From Legionella sp. PATHC032 (GTDB taxonomy: Bacteria > Pseudomonadota > Gammaproteobacteria > Legionellales > Legionellaceae): a DNA stretch of 64,000 nt. The stretch lies in contig NZ_JAPHOV010000001.1 of NCBI RefSeq assembly GCF_026191185.1, positions 1,545,001 to 1,609,000 on the forward strand, in the 5' to 3' direction. Below the pieces are notes generated by a model. The model did no database searches and was not told where the DNA came from. It was given only the letters and a program-made list of their open reading frames with translations. Numbering within the stretch: position 1 is the first letter of the stretch; the number at the start of each line of letters is the position of its first letter. This document shows, in pieces, positions 1-8,485 of the stretch. A program made the translations under genes and the position numbers.

Positions 1-1814
1 TGGAAACCAAACATAGAGTAATAAATATAAAACGGAATCATTGCCAGTTTGTTTGAACTGTAAGACGTAGCAGCAGCAATCCACGAGCAAAATGCCCCAG
101 CTTCATTAATGCCTTCTTCAAGAATCTGCCCGTCAACTGCTTCCCGGTAATACATCACTTGTTCATGATCTACAGGGGTATAAAGTTGGCCTACAGGAGA
201 ATAAATTCCTATTTGTCTGAATAATCCCTCCATACCAAATGTTCTGCATTCATCTGGTACTATGGGAACTATTCTGGAGCTGATGTCTTTGTTTTTGAGT
301 AGAGCTGAAAGAATTCTCACAAAAGCCATTGTAGTGGAGATTTCTCTATCTCCTAATCCTTTGGTAATACCGGAAAATTCTCCCAAATCAGGTATTTTTA
401 ACGGTTCTACTTCAGTTGACCGATGAGGTAAATAACCACCCAAAGCTTCCCTTTGTTTTTTAATATATTTGATTTCAGGACTGTCATCATCAGGTTTATA
501 GAAAGGAATATCAGCAATTTTGTCATCGCTGATTGGAATATTAAATCGATCTCTAAATGCTTTTAGTTGATCTATGGTCATTTTCTTTTGTTGATGAGTA
601 ATGTTTTGACCCTCACCAGCTGCTCCCATTCCGTATCCCTTTATGGTTTTTGCAAGGATTACGGTTGGAGTTCCCTTGTGCTCAACTGCTTTGGCATAAG
701 CAGCATAGACTTTTTGAGGATCATGGCCACCACGATTTAAACGCCAAATTTCCTCATCAGTCATATTATCAACCATTTTCTTTAGCTCTGGGTATTGATT
801 AAAGAAATGCTGTCTTACATAGGACCCATCGTTCGCCTTGTAAGATTGATAATCTCCATCCAGACATTCTTCCATTCTTTTCTGTAGCCAGCCCTGATTA
901 TCGCGGGCAAATAATGGATCCCATCGACCTCCCCATATGACTTTGATAACGTTCCATCCAGCTCCACGAAATAGACCTTCAAGTTCTTGAATGATTTTAC
1001 CGTTACCACGTACAGGCCCATCAAGTCTTTGTAAATTGCAGTTCACCACAAAAATGAGATTGTCCAGCTTTTCTCGTGCTGCAATACTGAGTGCTCCAAC
1101 TGATTCAGGCTCATCCATCTCGCCATCACCCAAAAATGCCCACACTTTCCGACCCTCAGCTTTGATCAGTCCTCGGTTTTCAAGATATTTTAGAAAGCGG
1201 GCTTGATATATTGCTTGTAGAGGGCCTAAACCCATGGATACGGTGGGAAATTGCCAAAAATCGTTCATTAGCCAGGGGTGAGGGTAGGAAGATAGACCAT
1301 CTGCTTCTACTTCTTGTCGGAATTTTTCAAGTTGTTTCTCTGTTAATCGACCTTCAAGAAATGCTCTGGCATAAATACCCGGAGCCGAGTGGCCTTGGAT
1401 ATAAAGCAAGTCCCCGCCGTTTTCTCCTTTTTGTCCCTTAAAAAAATAGTTAAATCCAGTTTCATATAACGTTGATGCGGAAGCATAAGAAGCGATATGA
1501 CCACCAAGCTCTGGTGCATATTTACCTGCTCTAAGCACCATAGCAACAGCATTCCATCTAATTAATGCATTGATGCGCTTTCCAATTCCTTCATCGGGAG
1601 GCATTTGTTTTTCTTCGTGAGGTTTTATGGTGTTTCTGTAGGGAGTATTAATTGAACTGGTTAGTTTAACCCCCTCAGCATTTGCTTTATTAAGAAGCTG
1701 TTGTAGAAGAAATGCAGTACGCTCAGGGCCATCATTAAAGAGTACAGCTTGTAGGGCATCCAGCCATTCACGCGTTTCTATTGGATCCAGATCTAAATTT
1801 GTTTCATTGGTCAT
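1..1814 (-). CDS. aceE: Pyruvate dehydrogenase E1 component, homodimeric type (partial, 3' end outside window)
   Basis: AceE decarboxylates pyruvate with thiamine diphosphate and acetylates the lipoyl groups of AceF, feeding acetyl-CoA into the TCA cycle. The ATG lies at the right end, and about 604 of the usual ~887 residues are present before the window edge. The translation shows the ThDP signature (LGDGEMDEPES followed by VVNCN), the N-terminal SYASASTLYE stretch and GHSAPGIYARAFLEGRL, all typical of the E. coli-type single-chain E1. A GGGGA ribosome site precedes the ATG. aceF and lpd would be expected beyond the left edge, but that cannot be seen. A second, alpha/beta-type PDH is encoded near 57-60 kb. 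Confidence 0.96.
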   Translation of the reverse strand, partial: MTNETNLDLDPIETREWLDALQAVLFNDGPERTAFLLQQLLNKANAEGVKLTSSINTPYRNTIKPHEEKQMPPDEGIGKRINALIRWNAVAMVLRAGKYAPELGGHIASYASASTLYETGFNYFFKGQKGENGGDLLYIQGHSAPGIYARAFLEGRLTEKQLEKFRQEVEADGLSSYPHPWLMNDFWQFPTVSMGLGPLQAIYQARFLKYLENRGLIKAEGRKVWAFLGDGEMDEPESVGALSIAAREKLDNLIFVVNCNLQRLDGPVRGNGKIIQELEGLFRGAGWNVIKVIWGGRWDPLFARDNQGWLQKRMEECLDGDYQSYKANDGSYVRQHFFNQYPELKKMVDNMTDEEIWRLNRGGHDPQKVYAAYAKAVEHKGTPTVILAKTIKGYGMGAAGEGQNITHQQKKMTIDQLKAFRDRFNIPISDDKIADIPFYKPDDDSPEIKYIKKQREALGGYLPHRSTEVEPLKIPDLGEFSGITKGLGDREISTTMAFVRILSALLKNKDISSRIVPIVPDECRTFGMEGLFRQIGIYSPVGQLYTPVDHEQVMYYREAVDGQILEEGINEAGAFCSWIAAATSYSSNKLAMIPFYIYYSMFGF

Positions 1815-1841
1815 GAAATAGTTCCCCAGCAATCAATAATT

Positions 1842-2231
1842 TTATGAACAGTATGGTACGGGTTGTAATTTTTTCTGAATTACACCAGAACAACCTTGAT
1901 TACATGCATTAAAATCTGCAGAGCAATTACAAGTTACTTTGCGGCATTGTAGTGGATCACGGTAAGATTGCAACCCGCGAGTAATATATCCGCCTTGGAC
2001 TTTAACTTCGTGAAGGTATTCCAGATAATTTTGTTTGGCAAAATTGTTTGTTTTTGCAGAACAATCTCGGCAATTGTTTGTGCAATTTTGCTTGCAGTAA
2101 TCAAGTTGTTGAAGACAAGTTTGTCGGCATTGGCTTAAGGTTTTATGACGGGCAATTTTATTGTTTAGTGTGGCACAAGCTGAAAGCACCAATATAATAA
2201 GACAAAAAAGTAAACGGAATGCAGTGTTCAT
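1842..2231 (-). CDS. Cysteine-rich small lipoprotein, function unknown
   Basis: I do not recognise this 129-residue protein. It has a short signal sequence ending in a lipobox (LSAC), so it is probably a lipoprotein anchored in the envelope. The mature part has 13 cysteines including the lipidated one, in two clusters: a run of CxxxC/CxxC spacings around residues 35-60 and a second cluster (CRKVTCNC, then CNQGC) near the end. Such spacing suggests disulfide bonds in the periplasm or metal binding. It lies between ampE and aceE on the same strand, 27 bp upstream of aceE; whether they are cotranscribed is not shown. No domain name is offered. Confidence 0.8.
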   Translation of the reverse strand: MNTAFRLLFCLIILVLSACATLNNKIARHKTLSQCRQTCLQQLDYCKQNCTNNCRDCSAKTNNFAKQNYLEYLHEVKVQGGYITRGLQSYRDPLQCRKVTCNCSADFNACNQGCSGVIQKKLQPVPYCS

Positions 2232-2269
2232 GATTCAAGTCCCACATTAATTTATTGTTAAACAGAACA

Positions 2270-3022
2270 TTATAGCCAAGCTACTAATGTAAATAATGCA
2301 ATAAAAACCAATAACACTATTGTGGCATGTTCTACAAGATTTTCAGCAACGGCCATTGGCACTTCTTCAGTATCATTGATACGAACTGCTTGCAAACCAC
2401 ACTCGCTCAGTATTTTATGATTTGAATCAGGAGAAGTTAGAACATGTTGAACGAATAGATGAAAACCTCGTTGAAAATTTCCAACTAATAAAAACAGTAA
2501 TGCAGTGATTCTGGCTGGTATCCATTCAAGAATGTTAGCAATCTGACTTGCCTGAATGCTTATAAAATTAATTTCTTTACATAAAGCAATTAATCTGTAG
2601 GTTAATGCTGCAATTGGCCCTGCGATGATGTACCAGAATACAACAGCAAATAATTGGCTGTTTACCTCTGTTAAATATTCTCCAATTGAATCGGTTTCAG
2701 TTTGATTGGTACGCTTTTCCACAATTGGGTAAAAAGCATTTTGTGGCCCCAGACAGTAGTAAAAAATAAACAGGCTAAGAATTAGGCCAAATAATCCAAA
2801 CAGAATACTTTGTAGTGAAAAATAGATAAGGGAGGTGAGAAGAATAATAGGTAATATGATAGCTATCAAGGCAGCCCAAGGATTAGAAAAATATTCATTT
2901 TTATCAATGAATTTTTTTAGAAATAGACAGTAGTTACTAAACCAGGAAAATCGCTGATAGGAAATTGAATGGATTAAAAACCGTTCACTGAGCAAGCATA
3001 ATACTATTACCAGTAATTTCAT
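2270..3022 (-). CDS. ampE: AmpE-like inner-membrane protein
   Basis: This 250-residue protein has four to five hydrophobic segments. It matches AmpE in order and character: an N-terminal LLSERF-type helix, a central FWYIIAGPIAALTYRL segment, WIPARITALLFLLVGN, and a C-terminal hydrophobic anchor. E. coli AmpE is an inner-membrane protein linked to ampD and beta-lactamase regulation, and its biochemical role is poorly defined. Here no ampD is adjacent. The ATG follows the stop of the antiporter gene by a few bases, and the AAGGA ribosome site lies within that gene's last codons, so the two are probably translationally coupled. Residues known to matter in AmpE cannot be judged by eye. Confidence 0.8.
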   Translation of the reverse strand: MKLLVIVLCLLSERFLIHSISYQRFSWFSNYCLFLKKFIDKNEYFSNPWAALIAIILPIILLTSLIYFSLQSILFGLFGLILSLFIFYYCLGPQNAFYPIVEKRTNQTETDSIGEYLTEVNSQLFAVVFWYIIAGPIAALTYRLIALCKEINFISIQASQIANILEWIPARITALLFLLVGNFQRGFHLFVQHVLTSPDSNHKILSECGLQAVRINDTEEVPMAVAENLVEHATIVLLVFIALFTLVAWL

Positions 3023-3026
3023 TTGA

Positions 3027-4199
3027 TTAATCCTTACGCATTTTTTCAGATAAAGCTATAGGTGTTGGATATTTCAATACAACAAGATACGATGAAACGA
3101 TAAAAGTTAAAATAGTTGTTGCCTGGATTAAATTGGAGGCAACTTCTGAAATCAGATTTGTACTCAGGGCGATGCTCGCAACTAACAAAGAAAACTCACT
3201 CCCCTGCCCCAGGCGAATTCCCACTTCTTTTGCTACTTGTTTTTTCTCACCGGAGCGGGCAAGCAATATATAAAATAGCAACGGCTTAATAATCAGTATC
3301 AATGTTGCTAATATCACTGCCGGGATAACTACCTGGGCTCCAAACCCAAAATTAAAAGTGGCTCCTATCGAAAAAAAGAACATGACAAGGAAAAAATCTC
3401 TTAATGGTTTTAAACTTTCAGCAATAAATAGTGAAATTGGGCTGGATGCCAAAGCGACTCCTGCTATAAAAGCGCCTATATCTTCTGATAACCCTATTTT
3501 CTGTGCTAAAACTGATATTCCCAAACACCATCCTATTGAGAGTAAAAAAACGTATTCCTGAGTTCTATCAAAACGTGCCAGCAATTTTATCAGGATATAT
3601 CTTTCAAACAAAAAGGAGAACAGACACAAGGCAGGTAGTGCGATAATAACAAGGATGAAATCATTGATTGATAGGTTTCCATCCTGATGGGCACCATTAA
3701 TTAATATCAAGAGAACGATAGCTATAACGTCCTGCATTAGAAGCACACTAATCATCACTTCACCAGTATGTTGGTGATGTAAAATGGTTGTCGGTAATAA
3801 TTTTAAGCCTATAATTGTACTTGAAAACATCATGGCCCCGCCCAATATCAACGACTCAGTTACTGTGAGGCCGAACCATCTCCCAATTCCATAGGCAAGC
3901 GCAGCAAATAGAATTGAACTTACAATTGCAATCCATGTAACTTTTTTTAGCATATGAATCAAATTCTGAGGCTGTAAATGCAATCCTAGTAAAAAAAGCA
4001 GGAATACTATTCCGATGTCACCCACCTGTTTAACAACTGTGACATCAGAGACAAGCTTTAATCCCCAAGGACCAAAGATCGCTCCGAGTATTATATAAGC
4101 GACCAATAATGACTGTTTGGTATACAATACCAGGGTAGAAAAAAAAGCAGCTCCAGCAAATATCAGAAATATAGTGTAAAATACAGAGCCATCATGCAT
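3027..4199 (-). CDS. CPA2-family cation/proton antiporter (Kef-type membrane domain)
   Basis: This 390-residue, almost wholly hydrophobic protein has about 12 membrane segments and the Na+/H+ exchanger fold. Family hallmarks are GDIGIVFLLFLLGLHLQP near residues 60-80, the MMFSSTIIGLKLL stretch and GLSEDIGAFIAGVALASSP in the second half. The RLGQGSEFSLLVAS stretch resembles the QGGEFxFV motif of KefB/KefC-like proteins. It has no C-terminal RCK/TrkA-N nucleotide-binding domain, unlike KefB/C (~600 residues), so it is a membrane-only antiporter. Ion specificity (K+ or Na+ for H+) cannot be told from sequence. It is the first gene of the ampE pair, preceded by an AT-rich intergenic stretch. Confidence 0.88.
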   Translation of the reverse strand: MHDGSVFYTIFLIFAGAAFFSTLVLYTKQSLLVAYIILGAIFGPWGLKLVSDVTVVKQVGDIGIVFLLFLLGLHLQPQNLIHMLKKVTWIAIVSSILFAALAYGIGRWFGLTVTESLILGGAMMFSSTIIGLKLLPTTILHHQHTGEVMISVLLMQDVIAIVLLILINGAHQDGNLSINDFILVIIALPALCLFSFLFERYILIKLLARFDRTQEYVFLLSIGWCLGISVLAQKIGLSEDIGAFIAGVALASSPISLFIAESLKPLRDFFLVMFFFSIGATFNFGFGAQVVIPAVILATLILIIKPLLFYILLARSGEKKQVAKEVGIRLGQGSEFSLLVASIALSTNLISEVASNLIQATTILTFIVSSYLVVLKYPTPIALSEKMRKD

Positions 4200-4518
4200 T
4201 GATTGAATACCTCTTAAGAAAAGGTAGTTAAAATTGAATTATAAAATCAATTTTATCCATTAATCTATTAATTAGCTATTATTATTGTTTATTAAAAATA
4301 AATTGTTGTCTTTAGATAGAACCAAGATGATATCCATTGATGAGAGTGTCATCGATAGAGTCATAATGTGCTAGTAAAATTAACATAAGTTACGCGCACA
4401 TTCAGAATCAGTTTGAGTAAAATGTTAGACGTAAAACAATTACTTTTCCAAACCATTCTGATTGAGTTTTCTTATTTTTTTAAAGGTATGAATTAACCAG
4501 TTTTTTCTACGAAACAAA
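4200..4518. other. Intergenic stretch upstream of the antiporter gene
   Basis: This is 319 bp of AT-rich DNA downstream of rlpA and upstream of the antiporter, both on the minus strand. No convincing gene is visible; a 24-codon open frame starting near 4422 lacks a ribosome site. The only structure I noticed is a perfect 8-bp inverted repeat AAAATTGA/TCAATTTT at 4230-4237 and 4247-4254, about 30-55 bp upstream of the antiporter ATG. It could be an operator or simply AT-rich chance. Confidence 0.5.
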
Positions 4519-5340
4519 TTAAATTAAAACAGAAAAGGATCCTGTTATTCCGTTATTTGATAATTTTGTTTTAAGGTTGTCAGCCATTAATTTGTTACCA
4601 AAAGGTCCTACTCGAACAATATAGTGCTGTTTATAGTGTTCAATAAACACCGGCGACGGCGTAATATGAATTAGTTTCTCTTTCAAACGTTTCGCCAGCG
4701 CTTCTGAGGAAAAAGCTCCTGCCTGTAAATAATAATGACCTTGCCCAGCAGGTCCCATTAGCGTTTCAATTTCAACATGAGCTGTTCCTTTGGGAAAAAC
4801 CCCCAGTTTTAATGCGGCGGCATAAGAGAGATCTATGACACGATTTGCGTGAAATGGTCCTCTGTCATTAACCTTAACTATTGCAACTTTGCCATTTTCC
4901 AAGTTTCTTACCTTGACATAAGTTGGCAAAGGTAATGTTTTGTGGGCAGCAGTCATGACATACATGTTATAAGGTTCACCACTGGAGGTGCGCTGTTTAT
5001 GAAATTTTGTTCCATACCATGAGGCAATGCCACGAGTTTTATACCCTGTTGAGTTTTTCATGACTTCATAAGTACGACCGTCAACATAGTATTCAGAAGG
5101 ATTGCCATATCTGCTTAATGGTTCTTTGACAGGTACTGGTTCTTTAAAGCTTACTTGTTTATCTTGTTTGGGAGCAGCATCCTGCTGAATTGTATAACGA
5201 TTGGTTTTGTATTTATATCGATCGTAGACAGAGTTTTTAGTGTGAGTAGTCTGGTGTTTATTATTTGTCAGGTTGGGTTTGTCATGAGTTGTTTGGCAAC
5301 TTGCTAAAAAAATTGAAAAAATAATAGATAGTTTGCGCAT
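4519..5340 (-). CDS. rlpA: RlpA-family septal lytic transglycosylase lipoprotein with SPOR domain
   Basis: RlpA proteins are outer-membrane lipoproteins that cut denuded peptidoglycan strands at the division site. The 273-residue product starts with a lipoprotein signal (FLASC). A low-complexity linker follows, then the double-psi beta-barrel domain (ASWYGTKFHKQRTSSGEPYN through VNDRGPF, about residues 105-190), and last a SPOR domain (GHYYLQAGAFSSEALAKRL to the end) that binds denuded glycan. The Glu in SGEPYN and the Asp in VNDRGPF correspond to residues needed in P. aeruginosa RlpA. It is divergent from dacA, with which rlpA is commonly linked in gamma-proteobacteria. Confidence 0.93.
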   Translation of the reverse strand: MRKLSIIFSIFLASCQTTHDKPNLTNNKHQTTHTKNSVYDRYKYKTNRYTIQQDAAPKQDKQVSFKEPVPVKEPLSRYGNPSEYYVDGRTYEVMKNSTGYKTRGIASWYGTKFHKQRTSSGEPYNMYVMTAAHKTLPLPTYVKVRNLENGKVAIVKVNDRGPFHANRVIDLSYAAALKLGVFPKGTAHVEIETLMGPAGQGHYYLQAGAFSSEALAKRLKEKLIHITPSPVFIEHYKQHYIVRVGPFGNKLMADNLKTKLSNNGITGSFSVLI

Positions 5341-5472
5341 ATTCTTTGATATTTCTTATTGTTATGACTTATTGCTAATATTACCAAAAAATAATAATTT
5401 TCGAAGTGCGATTAAATTAATTCGCAACTTATTTAGCTTTATAAAAAAATATTAATATTTTTAATATGCCAT

Positions 5473-5502
5473 TTGGTTGCCTGCAAAAGGCTGTGATAAG
5501 AT
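5473..5502 (+). promoter_or_regulatory. Predicted sigma-70 promoter of dacA
   Basis: TTGGTT (5473-5478), an 18-bp spacer and TAAGAT (5497-5502) with an upstream TG form a plausible extended -10 promoter. Transcription would begin near 5509, giving a leader of about 26 bases before the ATG at 5535. This placement argues against the longer in-frame start at 5466, which would lie upstream of the promoter. It is inferred from consensus similarity only. Confidence 0.5.
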
Positions 5503-5534
5503 ACATTCATTTTGCAACTATATCAGGTAATATC

Positions 5535-6758
5535 ATGACCAGAGCAACGTCTTTTCTATTGACGCTATTATTTTTTATTACTTTATTTGTACAATCTACC
5601 AATTCAATGGCTGATGAAGTGCTACCCTCCTCTGATTTACAGAAGCCTTCTCCCACAGTCACCACGAAGCCATTTACAACTCCAGCTGCTCCATTACTTA
5701 ATGGCAAAGCTTATATATTAATTGATGTGAATAGTGGAAAAGTGATTGCAGAAAAGAATAGTGATGAAAAATTACCACCTGCCAGTTTGACCAAAATGAT
5801 GACATTGTATGTCATTTCTAATGCATTGAAGAGTGGACAAATTCATCTTACTGATATGGTAAGAGTGAGCCGTGATGCATGGCAGACAGGTGGCTCTCGT
5901 ATGTTTATAAAAGAGGGTGATCAAGTCTCTGTTGAAGACCTTTTAAAAGGCATTATAGTAGATTCTGGTAACGACGCTTGTGTAGCAATGGCAGAGCACC
6001 TTGGTGGTTCGGAAAATGCTTTTACTGATATTATGAATCAGCAAGCTCAAAACTTGGGTATGAAAAACAGTCATTTTACAGACAGTACAGGATTACCTGA
6101 TCCTAATCTATATACAACTGCTAAAGATTTGGCAATTTTAGGCCGAGCCTTAATACTCGATTTCCCAGAATATTATGATTGGTATAAACAAAAATGGTTT
6201 ACATATAACGGTATACGCCAACCTAATCGAAATCGTTTATTGTGGCGAGATAGCCAAGTTGATGGTATAAAAACAGGCCACACGAATGACGCCGGATATT
6301 GTTTAGTATCTTCCGCAAAGCGTAATAATATGCGTTTATTAGCTGTGGTTTTAGGCGAACCCAGTGATTCTGTGCGTGCTGATGACAGTGAAAAATTACT
6401 AAATTACGGATTTAGATTTTTTGAAACACATCAATTATATAAAGCCGGACAATCAATTGCTGAATTACCTCTTTATAAAGGAACTTCTGATAAAATCACT
6501 GTGGGTTTGACAGAAGATCAGTTTATTACGATACCTGCTGGTCAATATGAAAGGTTAAATATTTCAACTAAAATTTCTAATGATTTACAAGCTCCTATAA
6601 AGAAAGGCGATAAAGTTGGTGATATTATTGTGCAATTTAATAACAATATCGTGTCAAGCAAACCGCTTTATGCTTTGCAAACAGTGGAGTCAGGTGGATT
6701 CTATACCAGAACAAAAGATTCGATACGGTTAGCATTTAAGCGATGGTTCGGTTCCTAG
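5535..6758 (+). CDS. dacA: D-alanyl-D-alanine carboxypeptidase (PBP5/6 type)
   Basis: DacA trims the terminal D-alanine from peptidoglycan pentapeptides and thereby limits cross-linking. The 407-residue protein has a Sec signal peptide (cleavage near NSMA-DEV) and the three penicillin-binding motifs: SLTK with Ser84/Lys87, SGN at 144-146 and KTG at 246-248. A PBP5-type beta domain follows, then a C-terminal amphipathic tail ending in RLAFKRWFGS for membrane attachment. The ATG at 5535 begins a proper signal peptide, whereas an upstream in-frame ATG would add 23 non-signal residues. It is the first gene of dacA-dat-ybeD-lipB. Confidence 0.95.
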   Translation: MTRATSFLLTLLFFITLFVQSTNSMADEVLPSSDLQKPSPTVTTKPFTTPAAPLLNGKAYILIDVNSGKVIAEKNSDEKLPPASLTKMMTLYVISNALKSGQIHLTDMVRVSRDAWQTGGSRMFIKEGDQVSVEDLLKGIIVDSGNDACVAMAEHLGGSENAFTDIMNQQAQNLGMKNSHFTDSTGLPDPNLYTTAKDLAILGRALILDFPEYYDWYKQKWFTYNGIRQPNRNRLLWRDSQVDGIKTGHTNDAGYCLVSSAKRNNMRLLAVVLGEPSDSVRADDSEKLLNYGFRFFETHQLYKAGQSIAELPLYKGTSDKITVGLTEDQFITIPAGQYERLNISTKISNDLQAPIKKGDKVGDIIVQFNNNIVSSKPLYALQTVESGGFYTRTKDSIRLAFKRWFGS

Positions 6759-6770
6759 GATATTTTCATA

Positions 6771-7610
6771 ATGAATATCGCATTTGTTAACGGAAAGTAT
6801 TGTTCTCAATCTGAAGCAAAGATTTCAATATTTGATCGAGGCTTTCTTTTTGGTGATTCGGTTTATGAAGTGCTTCCTGTTTACCATGGGCGACCTTATT
6901 TTGTAGACAAACATCTTGACCGATTATTCTCAAATATGAAAAAAATTAAAATGACCATACCAAGTTATGACTGGCATGGTTTAATTCATAGACTAATATC
7001 AGAAAATAATGGCGGTAATTTACAAGTTTATATTCAAGTCACACGAGGAAACCAAGGGGTACGCAAACATGATATCCCTACTTCCATCACACCTTCTGTT
7101 ATCGCATTCACCATGCATAATTCCTTTCCTACCAAGGAAGATAAGGAAAAAGGGATGTCAGCAAAACTGATTGAAGATTTTCGGTGGATGAGATGCGATA
7201 TAAAAACTACTTCTTTAATTGCCAATATATTATTGAATGATGAGGCTGTATCTGCAGGATTCCATACTTCAATTCTTGCCCGGAATGGTCTAATTACAGA
7301 AGGAAGTAGTACTAACGTATTCATTGTCTCCCAGGATGGTGTTATTAAGACTCCACCCATGAATAATCTTTGTTTACCAGGAATTACGCGCCAAGTTGTT
7401 ATTGAAATAATTAAAAAATTAGATTTAAAGTTCAGGGAAATAGAAATTAGCATTTCAGAGATTTTTTCTGCCCAGGAAGTTTGGGTAACAAGTACGACAA
7501 AAGAAGTATTCCCTATTACAAGGATTAATGATTCTTTAATTAATGGCGGAAAAGTTGGCGAATATTGGCGGATAATTAATGATTCTTACCAACAACTACT
7601 AGTAAACTAA
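6771..7610 (+). CDS. dat: D-amino acid aminotransferase (class IV PLP enzyme)
   Basis: The product (279 residues) is a fold-type IV PLP aminotransferase that interconverts D-alanine and D-glutamate, supplying D-amino acids for the wall. It has the N-terminal signature SIFDRGFLFGDSVYEV, Lys145 in DIKTTSLI as the expected PLP lysine (the same position as in Bacillus D-amino acid transaminase), and the phosphate-binding ITEGSSTNVF stretch. It begins 12 bp after dacA, which suits a role in D-alanine metabolism. A branched-chain aminotransferase is the main alternative; the length and N-terminal motif favour the D-specific subgroup. Substrate range is inferred. Confidence 0.88.
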   Translation: MNIAFVNGKYCSQSEAKISIFDRGFLFGDSVYEVLPVYHGRPYFVDKHLDRLFSNMKKIKMTIPSYDWHGLIHRLISENNGGNLQVYIQVTRGNQGVRKHDIPTSITPSVIAFTMHNSFPTKEDKEKGMSAKLIEDFRWMRCDIKTTSLIANILLNDEAVSAGFHTSILARNGLITEGSSTNVFIVSQDGVIKTPPMNNLCLPGITRQVVIEIIKKLDLKFREIEISISEIFSAQEVWVTSTTKEVFPITRINDSLINGGKVGEYWRIINDSYQQLLVN

Positions 7611-7613
7611 ATT

Positions 7614-7877
7614 ATGACAAAAACGACATTAATAGAATTCCCTTGCTATTTTCCTATAAAAATTATCGGTATTAACTCAGAATTATTGCTCAATGAAATC
7701 AAGCAAATTGTTATTAATCACTTCCCTACTTTTGAAAATGAACATTTAACTCATAAAACAAGCGAGCAAAACAAGTACCTTGCTATTACTGTGACAGTAT
7801 ATGCGGAAAATCAAATTTCGCTGGATGGATTATATCAGGATTTAAGTCAACATCCGGCTGTGAAAATGGTTTTATAA
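7614..7877 (+). CDS. ybeD: YbeD/DUF493 family protein
   Basis: This 87-residue protein matches the DUF493 (YbeD) family: an N-terminal [14 protein letters not shown] strand, a helix, and a C-terminal [15 protein letters not shown] ending. E. coli YbeD has an ACT-like fold and unknown biochemical function, and is always found next to lipB. The gene lies 3 bp after dat, and its TAA overlaps the lipB ATG (TAATG), so translation is probably coupled. A regulatory role in lipoate or D-amino acid metabolism is often guessed but not shown here. Confidence 0.88.
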   Translation: MTKTTLIEFPCYFPIKIIGINSELLLNEIKQIVINHFPTFENEHLTHKTSEQNKYLAITVTVYAENQISLDGLYQDLSQHPAVKMVL

Positions 7878-8476
7878 TGATAATTCGTAATTTAGGCATA
7901 AAAGATTATACTGAAATATGGGGGCAGATGAAGAAGTTCACTGAAATCCGTGACAGTAATTCTTACGATGAGCTTTGGTTATTAGAGCATTATCCAGTAT
8001 ATACTCAGGGGCAGGCAGGGAAACCAGAGCATGTACTTAACCCCAACTCTATAAAAATTGTGCAATCAGATCGTGGTGGACAAGTTACATATCATGGTCC
8101 AGGTCAATTAGTAGCTTATGTTTTAATGGATATTCGTCGCAGAAACTTGGGCATAAGAACTTTAGTAGCAAAACTGGAAGAAATATTAATTTCAGTTTTG
8201 GAACATTATAAAATTCCAGCAAACATTCGCAGTGGGGCACCTGGGGTTTACATAGGTGAAAAAAAAATTGCATCGATAGGACTTAGGGTTAAAAATGGAT
8301 GTACCTATCATGGTATAGCATTAAATGTGAATATGGATTTGAGCCCATTTTCAGGTATAAACCCGTGTGGTTTTGCTAAAATGGAAATGACACAGATGAG
8401 TCATTTCGATCCTGCTATTCAGTTAGAGGAAGTAAGCCAACATTTTGTACAGTATTTTTTGAACCAATTTAAATAA
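7877..8476 (+). CDS. lipB: Octanoyl-[acyl-carrier-protein]-protein transferase
   Basis: LipB moves octanoyl groups from ACP to lipoyl domains, the first step of endogenous lipoate synthesis. Its clients include the E2 proteins of both PDH complexes. The 199-residue product has the typical [12 protein letters not shown] and [16 protein letters not shown] blocks, the conserved lysine in [11 protein letters not shown], and the catalytic Cys164 in GINPCGF. The start codon overlaps the ybeD stop. lipA, often next in line, is not here; the type I secretion genes follow instead. Confidence 0.96.
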   Translation: MIIRNLGIKDYTEIWGQMKKFTEIRDSNSYDELWLLEHYPVYTQGQAGKPEHVLNPNSIKIVQSDRGGQVTYHGPGQLVAYVLMDIRRRNLGIRTLVAKLEEILISVLEHYKIPANIRSGAPGVYIGEKKIASIGLRVKNGCTYHGIALNVNMDLSPFSGINPCGFAKMEMTQMSHFDPAIQLEEVSQHFVQYFLNQFK

Positions 8477-8485
8477 TAGGAAATT

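Noticed and set aside
4422-4496. A 24-codon open frame upstream of the antiporter gene
   Set aside because: No Shine-Dalgarno sequence and no supporting context; too short to separate from chance.
5466-5534. Longer N-terminus for DacA from the ATG at 5466
   Set aside because: The extension precedes a normal signal peptide, and a good extended -10 promoter lies inside it.
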